Of a DNA stretch of 64,000 bases, positions 12,304-24,243 are shown piece after piece. Source of the DNA: Coffea arabica. Taxonomy: Eukaryota > Streptophyta > Magnoliopsida > Gentianales > Rubiaceae. How positions within the stretch are numbered: position 1 is the first letter of the stretch; each line of letters begins with the position of its first letter. A program made the translations under genes and the position numbers. The notes under the pieces are model-generated. The model did no database searches. It was not told the origin of the DNA and saw nothing but the letters and a program-made list of their open reading frames with translations. Location of the stretch: NCBI RefSeq assembly GCF_036785885.1, contig NC_092320.1:14385557-14449556 (forward strand), read 5' to 3'.

Positions 12304-13769
12304 GGATATTGATATTCCTAATCCAAACATGTGAAATGGTTTATTGGAGAAACGTCATGGATCAAACAAAAATCACAAGTAGGACTTCAGATAAAATGAA
12401 GATTCTTCATTAATTGTCACTGTAAGTTTAACATTTATGTACAGAGTTTGTGCTTGCTAAAAGGGCATCCGCATCTTTCATTTAAAGAAAACACAGTGAG
12501 ACAGAGGCATCTTATTCTATAACGGTCTTTCTTTTGTTTCTGGTTCTATTCTTTGGTGCATGGCCTCTAAATAACCATCCTTGCATGGACTAATCAGAAA
12601 TCCATCATGCAACACTTTTGTTGCCTTCATCCAACATTTCGTTGTTCATGTTGCATGATTTTAGTCTTCAATCTATATGGCTTTGTGATCATGGCAATAG
12701 CATCTTTGAAATCTTGTGCTGCAGAGCCTGTGCTCAAGGAAAACCAAATTAATTCTTGGGAAGTTGAGGATAAGTAGTTTCAGCAATCTGTACTTCATTC
12801 TCGCTCTCGCCACAACGCTGGGAAGGTTGGGCTGTTGGGTGATATGTCCAGCATTCCCATTTTGTATCGCATCAGAGCAAAATCTGAATTTGTTAGTGCC
12901 TCAATGTTAGATGGGATCTTTAGTTCCTCAATATATTTGCCTCAGTTGCACTAGAAATCAATGTCCGTACTTCCACAATTTTGCACTAAAAGTTACATCG
13001 TGTCAAAGATGATGGGATTTACACTTATTTCACTTACTTAACTTAAGATTTAATAGTATGAAAATGCATTCATTTCCTCTGCATTGATATGACATAATAC
13101 TATCGGAGTGAAACAGGGGGTCTAAAGGAGAACAGAGGTTAGACTATATTAGTAACAAGTAAACCTTTTGTGTGTATTTACAAATATTTGGGGAATAAAT
13201 ACCAATCGTAAGGTCTGAGACGACCCAGAAAGCACTTGATCATATCATGATTAATTTTGTAAGCCTACTTGGGTATTGAGTATTTACTTGTAAGAACTGA
13301 ATTCTTTGGAATCGATATTTGCAACTCCGGAAAAAGAATTCAGTAAAATTTTTCTTACATTGAACCCTTTATATTATATATGTGTGGATATAGGTAAACT
13401 TTAGCCGCACAACTTCATTAATTCTAGAAAAGTTAAAAGCTCTGAATGGAGATTTTGCGTCCGGTAATACATGGGATGCCTTCTCTTATTGATTATCAAT
13501 TGGAAACTGCTGATAGTGAAACTCAAACCCGAGCTTCTCTTGAACAAGGCGAACGATCTTTACTAGCTGTGGCAACTCTTATTGGCTTTATGGTTAGTCG
13601 CTATTCACTCAATAATCTAAAATACAAAACGTCCCAATGTCATAACTGAGGGAGTATTATAATTTTGATTTTGATTCAATGTCCTCAATAATGATAGTTG
13701 GAATGTTACAGAAGAAATATGGTCCTTGCAGCATTCTCAGCAAGACACATGTTTGTAGTTGGTTTTGAG
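12304..13769 (+). other. 3' flank of the CcmA gene and intergenic DNA
   Basis: Noncoding sequence. One short frame at 13446-13649 (MEILRPVIHGMPSLIDYQL..., with ERSLLAVATLIGFM) is followed by a GT donor-like site at 13592. It has some protein-like character and could be a gene fragment, but I do not recognise it. Confidence 0.35.
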
Positions 13770-14293
13770 TAGGCCTGTCATCGGGTCGGGTCTAGACCCG
13801 GATCCGGAGCGGATCCGTGAAATTATTGTGGGTATGGGTATGGATTTAATTCCATTTCCCAGATCCGTTTTGTCAAACAAAAAAACGGGTCGGATACGGA
13901 ATATAGTATTCCGACCCGTATTAGATCCGGATTCGGATATAAATGAATTAATAATTTAAAATATATATATTTATCAATATAATTTGATTAGGGTGATGTA
14001 TTTTAATAAAGTTAATTTGATTTCTTTTCTTATTTGGTTTTTTCTTTGCATTAGTTAGAAATTAGTTTACAAATATATTTTTTTCTCATTTTTATTAGAA
14101 ATTATAAATTTTGATAAATTTGTTCGGGTAGACCAGGATCCGGATCCGGATCCGGGACCCGCCGGATCCGGATCCGGAACATAGAATAAAAGACCCGTCG
14201 GATAAACGAGTCGGATCCGAATCCGGCATAGTAATTCGGGTCCGAGCCCGAAATAATGAATTTCGATCGAAACCCGACCCATTGACAGCCCTA
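13770..14293. mobile_element. hAT-like MITE, 524 bp, with 8-bp target duplication
   Basis: Terminal inverted repeats TAGGCCTGTCATCGGGTCGG and the imperfect inverse CGACCCATTGACAGCCCTA flank subterminal arrays of GGATCCGGATCC words and an AT-rich core. The 8-bp direct repeat GTTTTGAG lies at 13762-13769 and 14294-14301. An 8-bp target duplication with TAGGSNTGTCA-type ends is typical of hAT superfamily elements. No transposase is present. Confidence 0.88.
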
Positions 14294-14301
14294 GTTTTGA
14301 G

Positions 14302-15564
14302 TGCTTTGGAATCATAAATCTTCTTAGGTAGGACTCGTAATTGTGTATCTCAGGAAAAGTGAGCAGTTCTAGAAATTCTCCAGGAAATGATGGGACGACT
14401 TGTCCAATTTGCTATTTCTTGATTGCCGCCAATGCCAATTGGTAACATCATCAGCACCTTTCATATCTCTTGAAAAAGAGAATGATGGACCGGACCCGCC
14501 ATTGTTCATTTCTTCATCAAAATGGACATTATTGACCATAACCAACCAAACAACAAAAAGTTGTTGCCCGCGGGATAAGGAAACTATATATGACGAGACG
14601 TAATTGTAAAATTTATAACTATCAACACTCTCGAGTGTTGACTACATATTTTGATTCCAAATTTCGTACTAGTATTGGATGTTTTGTGATTTTTTTGTGT
14701 CAGTTTTCTCAATGTTGCCTTCAAATTTTTTTTTTTAAATTAATACATGTTTCACTCATTATAACAGTAGAATAAAATAGATAAGACTTAAAAATAAAGT
14801 AAAAGAAATCAATATAGAAGTAAATTTCTTACTGGTTTTAAAAAATTAGATTGTGCTAGAAACTAAGAGAGGATCTCAAGGCAAAAAAAAAAAAAAAAGA
14901 AAAAAGAAAGGGAATCACTAACATGGACGTTAATATAAATTTACTCTTATTTTCTCGAGGTGGCATTTAGGCTTTTTTTTCCTTTAATTTTTTTAACATT
15001 AATGGTTCCTCAACTTTGAAAGGTGATTTAACTATTTTTTTGAGTAGGCAAAAAAAGGTTTAAGAATTCTTTTGGGAGAAGAATGATTTAAAATACGTGT
15101 ATCATCAATACGTGTCCTTAGTAAGAATCTCATTTTATTCTTTTTTTTTTTTTGAAGTTTTAACAACTACTAACAAAGTAAAAAATAAATAAATATAGCA
15201 TACTACAAAAATAAAATGAAATAATTATTTTTTTTGCTATATTTTGTTTTTGTAGTCTATTGTATTTTATTTCTTACCCGGTTAAGAGTTATTGAAACTT
15301 TAAAAAGAAAATGAATTATGAAAAGTGAGACGGGGAAAAATTGAAAAAAAAAAAACACACACACACACACACCGTAATTGGAAGAGATATACGTAATGCC
15401 TGCGCAGTAAGAACTAGTGTTCCATTCTCAGTACTTATCGGACCTACAGGCCGCATTATGCGCATGTTCTTCCACTATCAGCAAAAAAAAATTAAGGGAA
15501 CTTAGTGGTGTTCTTTTTTATTGTTTCAGCCGTCTGGACTCTGAACTAAGTTCAGGCAATAATA
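14302..15564. other. Intergenic DNA upstream of the phosphatase-like gene
   Basis: AT-rich, with poly-A/T runs, an (AC)n microsatellite at about 15353-15371 and no recognisable gene. The right part should hold the promoter and 5' UTR of the next gene. Confidence 0.4.
15353..15371. repeat. (AC)n microsatellite
   Basis: About nine AC dinucleotides after a poly-A run. Confidence 0.9.
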
Positions 15565-18500
15565 ATGAAGGAACATTCATGGCTTTGCACTTTCATCACA
15601 CAGATTTCCCTCTGTTTCTGTGTTTACCTAGCATTTAACATGGGTGACAGAACTGAGAGTAGCAGCAGGCCTGTTGAGACGTACTTTATGAGTGTTGCAG
15701 GAGGTTTTAGGCCTGAAAATGAACAGACCCTTCTTCTCAAACTGGTCAGTTTCTCGTAGTTTGCATGGCTTTTCTATTGGTAATAAAGAAAATTTTGTGC
15801 TTTTTCATCCCTTTTCATTAGATACCGGGTTTTTAAATTAGAGGTTTGGATTATTGGGTTTGAACTGTTGGTCTAATCTGTTTTATTTGGTGACTTTGAA
15901 GGTTGTTTCTTGGCTGGATTTAATTACTGCTTTGTTGTTAGATTATGGCCGAAAGGCATTCTTGTACAGAGATCATTTTCTATTGTTCATCTGACAGTAC
16001 TATTACTGATAGGATTTTCTCTGTAGTTTTAATATGAATGTTTGTTTATTAGCTGTTCCAATTAAAGCCATCCAATTATGCGGTGAGAGTTTTGCTTTAT
16101 TGTCATCTTGCTTTTGGTGCTTGATTTGACTGGAAATTTCGATTCTCTGTAATGTTGATGCAGATGGAGAAGGTGGCAAAAGTGTACAAAGTACAATTTG
16201 TAGTGAGCATTAGTGAACTTGGGGAAAATGATCCTCTCGGCCTGAATGTAAGGCATGACTTTTTAATCGTTTAATGCACCTTTATGCTGGATTGTTCACC
16301 CAGTTCGAAGTTACCTAGATAAGCACAATTAGGTAAAATTTGCTTGGTTAGACGTGTACATATTGAAAAAATGACAGGCAATCAATAAACTCAATACAGG
16401 AATCGGCTAACATTAGAAACTAGCAATGGATATTTTCTCAGTCACCTACCTACCTGTCTCCTGCAGAAAAGATTACTGTTTTTGATATTGCTGTAAATAT
16501 ATGTACTAATGGTGGAACTGATTTCGTTGCTGTTGTAATAAATTCTACTTCTTCTTCAAAGTACGGTTTACTCTTGTGAGGAACGGTTGTTTGTAGTCAC
16601 CTACACCTGATTTATTTGTGCCAAATAGTTTCATGAATCTGATAATTTGTGCATGGTTCATCATCTCTTGAAGTTTCCTCATATATTCCGTTCTGTAGAG
16701 CAAAATACATTTCATCTTGAACTTGTTCTTTTGAAGTATCCTTGTGGTAGCAAAATTTAGTTTTTATAGCAAAAAATTACACCAGTCACATTATGGGTCT
16801 GATTGGGATCTCATCAGTTATTTAGGATCTTGTTTTACTTGGTAGTTTTAGCTATAAGCAACTAAAATGCATTTCTTTCCTAACAGGCCACGTGGTATTT
16901 TCAGTCTCTAAAACTTCCCTGGTATACCATCCTTTACCATGTCTGACTTTGGCAGTCTTAGTTGGAGGTTCAAATTTGTTTAAAGTCCTTTTTCCCAATT
17001 TCTCTTCAGCTGCTGTAACTTGTAGGTACACAACAAAATCATTCAAAGGACAAAGACCTGGTTCCTACCTCAAGCATACAAAAGTTCAATATGGGAAAAC
17101 CTTAGATATTGTAATTGTGAATACAGAGTTATTTCAGGTATGAATCATGCTTAACACATGAACTTGAATATTCCCTTTCTTGCAAATAATAGTAGTCATT
17201 TAATTTTCTGATGTATCATTAAAAGTCAATTGATGTTGAGGGTACATGTTTTTGGTTTGTTTGATTGGGAACAGTTCGTATACTAGCAGGGTCAAGGTAG
17301 GGTTGGCAACCCTTGACTTTTCAAATAGTGCTTTCTAGTTCTTTGAATCTACTGTTGTGTTTAAGGGGTATACATCATAGAAATCTGCAGAAGATCCTGT
17401 CCGTAATTGGTGGCCCCAGTTTCTGTGCTAGATGCATCTATACTATGAATTAGTTTCCCCATTTCAAGATTTTGCCTCCATCCCTGTTTTCAGTGAAACC
17501 ATTTAAGGACATTACCTGAAGTGTACAATTTTGAGACATGGTTTTGATGCATGGTTCTGATGATGAATTGAAATGAAGAAGAAATACCATGTGCAGGAAT
17601 GCTAGATGCATGAGCCTAAATGATACTCGAAACGTGTTATTCTCTTCGGAAAATAGATCATATAAGAACCTGGAAATCTCAAGGAAAAACCAAGTTTCCC
17701 AGTAAGATGGACATGGAAATTATCAAAGCTAAGGAGAAAGTGGCTTAAGTAGCATTTACTTTTGTCTTACAATTGCCTGGGGATTTGGATTTGATCTTAT
17801 TCTTTCTTTACTTGAACATAATCCCACCATTCACTTTATACCTTCTAAACTTGTTTGGTTTTAAGGGGAGTTCAATGTACTAATTAAAAGTTCAGGTCAA
17901 TATGTATAAATGTTCAAATTCGGAAGCAAAAAGCCTACATTCAAGAGATTACATCACATGGTAGGCATTGAAAATGTTCAGTTTCGGAATAAAGAGATGC
18001 CTATATATATTACACATAAGCGGTTCTCTTGCCCTCTCCAAAAGCATGGTTCGCAATATGTTTCAGTATCGGCTGAGTTGTAACCGGAACAGAGGGGACC
18101 GGTTTTATACCCATCCCCGAATCGCGAATATCACTATATCCACGACGACTCGCTCTGACTCGGCCGATATTGGCCGATTCAAATCCGTGATGCATGATAT
18201 CGGCCGATATATCCAAGTCAACTCGGAATTGACTCAGATTTTTTTAAAATTGTGTCTTTTTTTGGTATTTTCTAATTTTAGTAATTTTTTAAAAATTTTT
18301 GGAAACTTTCATGTGCTATAATGTGCATATCACCCAATATTCAACCGATATGCCGCGATGGATGTGGAACAACCAAGACCGCGACACAACCGTGACCCGC
18401 GATGGCGAACCATGCCCAAAATTATGCTCCACTGTAACTGCACAATCCCTGTTATTAAGCTCTTCTCATCCGTCTTATAGCCCCGCATTTATGAGTTTTG

Positions 18501-19988
18501 ACAGGTTTCCTAGAACTAGATTTCACTTGAACCTTTTTATACCTAGGTCCCACCCTTTTGGCAGTCCTTGCCTAATGTCATAGATCAGCTTGAGTGATGA
18601 AAGAGCTACTATGTTTTGCTCCGTACTTGAACCAGCTAATTGTTAATCTTGTAATGGTGTCCGCAACTGTTAAATGAATAAGAAGAGAAGAAGAAACATA
18701 CTTCCATTTCCTAGTGGACCATTATGGTCCTTAGCTGCATACTTCACTAACTATTTTCCTGCACTCTCGTTTTCATTACCTCTTAACAAACTTGTATTCT
18801 CCAGGGCCCTTCAGCTGGTGCTATTGAGCATCAGTTACTGTGGCTCATGAAGACACTGGAAGAAAGCACCAGTGACTGGTAAGCTATAGCTGGTAAGATA
18901 TTTATTGGAAATGGACAAAAATTAATTTAATGTGAACAATGATGTGGCTTATCTTCCTGGAAATAAGATTGTCAACTTTGGAACCAATTTCAAGGGTAAA
19001 TGAAAAGTAGCTTTTTTCTTCTGAAAATTTTTTGCGCAACTATTGTGTAGCTTAGTTGTATGACTATGCAGTAAAAGAATAAAAAACCAATGGTCTAAAG
19101 CTTAGAATCTTGCACTACTTCTTAAAGAGGATTACATTTCTTCTTTCAAGGCCTGTTGCTACCTTCCGTGGCAGCTTGCTCCATACTTTTTACATTCAAC
19201 CCACTGTCAATTATTAACATCTTCTGGTTTGCTTTTTGGTTTTCCTATTGGGGCAAAAGGCGCATTGTTGTTGGTTTCCACCCACTGTTAGCTTGTAATG
19301 GAAGTACGGAAGCTAAAGACAATCCTCTGTGTCTTCATGAAATGTTTTTGAATCATCGAGTGGTGAGTGGTAGTTTTGGCAATCAAATTCTGTCCATAGC
19401 ATTCAAATAGTAAACCTTCAATGCAAACACCTATTCCCAAAATTCCTGACATAACTGAATTCAAAGGCCCATACTTCTCTGATGTTTCATGTATCTTCAA
19501 GCTTCCTCCTGAATCTCCTGAATCTTTGCATATGAACTTTGTCCTAGTAGGACGCTTACCTCAGTGGCCATGCTTGTACCGAACATGTTCACAAACAGAG
19601 TGCAAAACAGCCTGGTAATGCTGATCAACCGGGCAAAGGACCTTGTCTTACTCCAATTCGTAGGATATTTGATCAAAACAAGTGAGTGCTTCATCCTTGT
19701 TCTAATCTTCTAAGGTGATGTTTATGCCTGAAGCATTATTGATAACCATCTTCTACTGTTTTGTATCTTTTCCAGGGAAAAGGTGAATGGTTTGCTTCTA
19801 CACAGAGTCAGTTCCCTAGAACTGGTGAGTGTTAACATGTTATGATTTGTCCTTTGAATAATCTAAATTTTGAACTTCTGTAACCTCCAATTTTTTTTTT
19901 TTTATAACAGGTAACTTATTCAATAAACTTGGAGGGGGATGTTGCACACAAGATTGAACTTCAACAAAGTGGTAGAGAAGCCATGTGA
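15565..19988 (+). CDS. Calcineurin-like metallophosphoesterase-fold protein, probable pseudoenzyme
   Basis: Nine exons joined in one frame: 15565-15744, 16164-16247, 16887-16921, 17026-17137, 18805-18878, 19260-19362, 19551-19681, 19776-19824 and 19911-19988; all junctions are GT-AG and give 281 residues. The N-terminus (MKEHSWLCTFITQISLCFC) is a plausible signal peptide, which decided the start. The order of motifs follows small plant purple acid phosphatases: YFMSVAGG (for GDWG), VVSISELGEN (for STGDNFYE), LPWYTTKSFKG (for PWY..LGNHD), WRIVVGFHPLL (for WKIVIGHHP) and VDAYLSGHACTEH (for VDLYVNGHDH). Almost all metal ligands are replaced, so catalysis is unlikely. The end VSSLELVTYSINLEG closes the beta-sandwich normally. 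The consistent splicing and lack of stops argue for a functional gene with a non-catalytic product. Confidence 0.85.
17138..18804 (+). other. Long intron of the phosphatase-like gene carrying a MITE
   Basis: Intron 4 (1.67 kb; donor GTATGA after TTTCAG, acceptor CTCCAG before GGCCCTTC). It hosts the element at 18044-18415; the rest is T-rich without features. Confidence 0.8.
18044..18415. mobile_element. MITE with GCATGGTTCGC terminal repeats, intronic
   Basis: Outer ends GCATGGTTCGCAAT and ATGGCGAACCATGC form an inverted repeat 372 bp apart. Internal GGCCGATAT and ACCGATATG words are also arranged in inverted fashion. CCAAAA directly flanks both ends (18038-18043 and 18416-18421), a partial target duplication. 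No coding capacity. Probably hAT-like. Confidence 0.7.
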
Positions 19989-21817
19989 TGTGCTCAAAGA
20001 CCTTATAATCATCCCAAAGCCTTGGTGCTTGTTTTGCTCTACCTTTTGTCTTCTGTATAGATTTTCAATTATTTTCATAATTTTAAATACCATGTCTTTG
20101 ATCTCTTTCTGAGTTTCTGGCTTAACAGTAACAATCTTTGATTTGGTTCCTGAGGTACCATATTAGGTCCTGCAATTTAAGCATACTGAGTGGTACATTT
20201 GCTGGAGTTGTTTCTTGTACCCTTTATGAGAGGCTTGTTATTCTTGCGTCTGGTCTTTGTGGATAAGGTCAGGAGATACACATCCTTTCCACTACCAATT
20301 GATATGCTAAAAGTCTTCCCTTTCCAAGATATGCAACCATGAGCAAGTCATTCCTTCCAAGATAAAGTTTTGAGCACTCCTATTAACATGACCTTACAGA
20401 AAACGGCTGAATTATATGGGTAAAATTTTTGCATGTTGCCCCCTTATATACCAAATAACTTTGAAGAATCTTGATTTACAAAGCATGTGAATGAACGTTC
20501 TTTATTCGAAACTGTAGAGAGATAGAATTTTCACATAGTCGACCTTTTGTTTTCTAGTCAAGTCCTACAAATTTATTCACTAGTAAGTTGTAAAATTCTA
20601 AAGTTGTCTTGACATTATCATTCCGATGGGATTAGAAACTGGGCTGTACAGTCTTCCAGTCGCTTTATTTTTCTATACATACGTGTTAATCGCCTTGCTT
20701 CTAAGTTACTCTTGAGCGTATGTTGGTTTTGGCCGACTTTAATTCTTATGTATGTGAACTGTTCTACTAGGTGCGGTTTTGGTGATATAGAATAGAGCTG
20801 GTTGCCTTCCAAAGGGCCTTGGTGCAATTCTTTCTTGATCTTTTTGTGCCATGATCATAAATCTCCGACAAGTGGAATTAGTCTTTCTAGGTATTCACTT
20901 GTTGGATTGTAGAAATTGATCCTAGGGTCTCCCAATTGTCAGGTTCCATAAATTGTAGAGAAATGATCCTAAGGTCTATTGTTGGAGAAATTGATCCTAG
21001 ACTATTTTGTTAAATTTTGTGTTCAAGAAATTGATCATTGTCTCCTGTTGAATTTTGGAGTCCTCGAACATCGAATATACTGGGGTTCTCAACTTCATAA
21101 AATTTGCCTAATCAGCAAATCGGCCAAAGATATCAAGGGAGGGATCCTGTAGAGATTATACTCGAAGTTATATTGTGTTTGGTGTTGAACAGTTGTCTAA
21201 GTTATTGGTTGTGCTCGCCTCGATTAAGCCATCTGCCAAGTGACACCCAATCCAATGTATGAAGTTGGAAGGGAAGGCGGCTATGAAAGGGAGGCGAAGC
21301 AGAGTTGACAACTACCCGAGATTGATCCTCTGCACACCGAGTCATGGCACTCACATTGATCCTCAGCGCACCCACGAAGAGGAAGCCTACCTTGGCATTG
21401 AAGACAATTCTTGGGATAGAGTGATAGACTTTTTGCCAAGAATCCGTTGGATATCAGTTTACAGTTCTATGTTTTGTTGCTAACAGGCGACTAAAGGAAT
21501 GCATGATACTTCAATGGCCCCAACATCAGGTGCCTTAGAATATGAGAAATGGTTGAGCTGCTTTATGGGGTTTAATCTGTTTAAGAGGCATCGGCAAGGC
21601 GGTGCATTTTGTGTACCTTGGAAGCACAACATCCAGACAGGTATTCAAGCTATTCACGATGCCGTGCAGATGAAAAGAATCATACCATGTGACCGGAAAA
21701 GCATTTTCTGAGAAGAAGATGTCTCCTGCTGAGAGTGGAAAGTCATGAGATACTCAGGATTTGGAAGCCTTTGGTGAACTCACTAGTGTTACTTGGGTTC
21801 ATCAATAACATCAGGTG
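19989..21817. other. 3' flank of the phosphatase-like gene and intergenic DNA
   Basis: No recognisable gene. Several loosely repeated ATTGATCCTAG words at about 20920-21040 and short frames at 21259-21483 and 21499-21711 that resemble no known family; these could be decayed retrotransposon sequence, but no retroelement motif is visible. Confidence 0.35.
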
Positions 21818-21825
21818 GTTTTACA

Positions 21826-22966
21826 TAGAGGTGGCAATATGGATAAATGGTTCATAATTGGTTTTGACTTAACGGATGGTGGATGAAATTTATCCAATCC
21901 ATTTAAATCCATTTAATAAATGGATCTAAATGGATGGATCTAAATGGATTAAATAAAAACCAATTATCCATTTATAATCCATTTAAATATTTTCATAACT
22001 TTTTTTTTTGTCAGATCCTTCGGTATGAAATAGCTACTTTGGGCCCTGACTAATCCGGAGTTGAGCCAGGTTGCACCCCATAAGAGGCGCAAGCTCTCCC
22101 CATAAGAGTTGTAGTGCTTCTAGTAAAAATGCATTTTTAGGTGCTAGAGGCAAAACGTTTGGTGAATATCATCCCATAAAATTAGGAGTAAAAATTTTTG
22201 TGTTAAAAACACTTTTAGCAAAAGGTTAAATTTGGTACTTTTATATTAGCTTTTGTGATTTAAAAAATAAAACATTGAATTTAATCATTTTATCCTATAT
22301 TATGAACTAAATAAAGAGATAAATACATTTAAAATTTTTTAAATTATATATTATCCAATACAACAAGTATTTATTGAACTATATCTCCAAATAATATATT
22401 TTAAAGCATTTAAATACTTACTTAGTATTTTTATTAAAAACTCTATTAAAAAATTATTTTTTAATAAGTTATTGTAACTCGCAACAGGCCCTTAGTAGAA
22501 GGCAAAGAACATGTGATTATTAAGCAATTAAAGGGAAAAATCTACAAAAAAAGAAAAAGAAAAAGACGAAAATATACTGAAGGAAGTACAAGACAATAAC
22601 AAAAAAAGACCCTTCTCAGATTTAACAAACTCATAGAGGCCAGTTGTCAATATTTTGGCTGTGTTTCTAGCTCCACTTCTTGTGAACGTGATGATGTTCT
22701 CTAGTTTTGTGGGCCCACAACAATGACGCATTCTGGAAGGAAGAGAAGAAGTTATTTGTGAGTCCTGGGTCCGTCTTCCCATTGCATGCTATTTTGCTAA
22801 ATGGATTTATATGGATCAAGTGGATAAACCATGTAAATCCATCAATTTAATTGGTTTTAAATGGTTATCCATTTAAAACCATCACATTTTTGTTAGTCAT
22901 CCAAATCCATTTAAACTTGGTTTATATGGATGGATAAATGGATTTGAATCCATTTTGCCACCTCTA
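21826..22966. mobile_element. hAT-like non-autonomous element, 1.14 kb
   Basis: Ends TAGAGGTGGCAA and TTGCCACCTCTA are perfect 12-bp inverted repeats. An 8-bp target duplication GTTTTACA lies at 21818-21825 and 22967-22974. Subterminal regions are full of ATCCATTTAAATGGAT words in both orientations. The core contains secondary material: a GGGCCCTGACTAATCC block at about 22045 and an AT-rich repeat. No transposase. Confidence 0.9.
22005..22115 (+). repeat. SINE-like fragment nested in the hAT-like element
   Basis: A poly-T run is followed by a higher-GC block (GGGCCCTGACTAATCCGGAG, GAGCCAGGTTGCACCCC, CTCTCCCC) unlike the surrounding AT-rich element, suggesting a small insertion. Family not identified. 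Confidence 0.3.
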
Positions 22967-22974
22967 GTTTTACA

Positions 22975-23685
22975 TAGAACTTTCCTCAGCATGAATTCAT
23001 GCAGGATTGTCTTTCTTTGACAGTCTCAAAACATTCAGCATTGGTCTGCTGTTACTGGTGATAACATTGTACTAGTTAAATATTTGATGGAAATAAATAT
23101 CCAAAAGAAGAACTTGTTTTTTTTTTTTTTTTTTGAACCATGTGAGCGTTGCGTCCTCATGAATGAACGGATCATCAATGTGATTTAACTACTCCAACTT
23201 CAATTCTCCACTTCCTCCAGATGGAGGAGCCTTAGGATTTACTTATTAATGTGCTTTAATTAGTTTGATCTAGCATGTTGAAGTATTATTTGACCTTTGC
23301 AACTGTGTCCAAATTTATTGAGTGGTTCTCTGCCTTGTGTTTGAAGGAATGCGAGTTCAAATTTTCCAATCAACGCCTTTCTTTCTTCTGTCTAATTGAA
23401 CTCTGGAAAATTTCCCAAGATTCTCACCGCATCTGTATCCTACCCTGCGGTGTAATTATAAATACAAACCCCATATAGTTTCACGTGGACAATGATCAAT
23501 CAGGAACGTACTTTTGTGTTCCATTTCTGAGAGAAATCCTTCACAGAATCGAACTCATCAAAAATTCAGAAAGCCCCATCTTCTGAGTCTAGCACCAAAA
23601 AAAAAGTAGTAATTCGTCTCAAACAGTTGATCAAGAAAACCAAACTTGAATCCTCTTATAAAAAGCATCCATCAAACATCTTAAG
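22975..23685. other. Intergenic DNA upstream of the first DUF1644 remnant
   Basis: AT-rich sequence with a poly-T run at about 23117-23134; nothing else recognised. Confidence 0.4.
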
Positions 23686-24243
23686 ATGCTGAAGGACAAA
23701 AGATTGAACCCCTCATCTTCCAATCAATATTCAAGGACATTTCCTTACAATTGCAACAAATCAAAGACTAATAGCAGGAATTGCAAGAACTCTGTGGAAA
23801 GTAGTTCTGCTCAAAAGAACCAGGAATTCATCTGTGACACAAGCTACCTCCATTCGAATTGCTTTGATCAGTTCTGTAAATTGCATGGGTTATCGCCATC
23901 AAAATCAACTTCCATTGATCAACCAAACGGGTCTTTTCCTTGTGCAAACAGACGGGTTCTTGAACTTGTGTGCCCTCTTTCTCGGGGAAACATCAGTGGT
24001 TGGATTGTGGTACAAGGTGCTCGCACGTACATGAACTCGGGAACACGGGGTTGTGCTCTGGAATCTTGTGATTTTTCTGGGAATTATGATGAATTAAGGA
24101 AACATGCTAGGATTCAACATCCATGGGTGAGGCCCAACGGAGGCAGATGACGAGAGGCGGTCTGTTTGGGATCGTTTGGAGCAGAATGATAATAGGCAGT
24201 ATGAATTTATGAATCAATACCTCTACAATGGAACTTCCACCTG
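23686..24243 (+). pseudogene. DUF1644 zinc-finger-like gene copy, decayed
   Basis: The frame from 23686 reads MLKDKRLNPSSSNQYSRTFP, then FICDTSYLHSNCFDQFCK, VCPLSRGNISGWIVVQGAR and CDFSGNYDELRKHARIQHP: the ordered motifs of the plant DUF1644 family (function unknown; Cys/His-rich, likely zinc-binding). Two lesions are visible. The conserved CPVCMDHPHNAVQLICPSNEKGCKP block seen in the second copy at 48.3 kb is absent between residues about 47 and 48, a deletion of roughly 105 bp. Near 24130 the frame shifts: the family-like continuation PTEADDERRSVWDRLEQND lies in another frame and runs to a stop near 24243. CPLSRG also replaces the usual CPLCRG, losing a Cys. Most likely a pseudogene. Confidence 0.72.

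Noticed and set aside
19156-19618. Reading the long frames at 19156-19410 and 19421-19618 straight through as coding
   Set aside because: Splicing from 19362 to 19551 restores VDAYLSGHACTEH and the downstream frame; the open frames include intron sequence.
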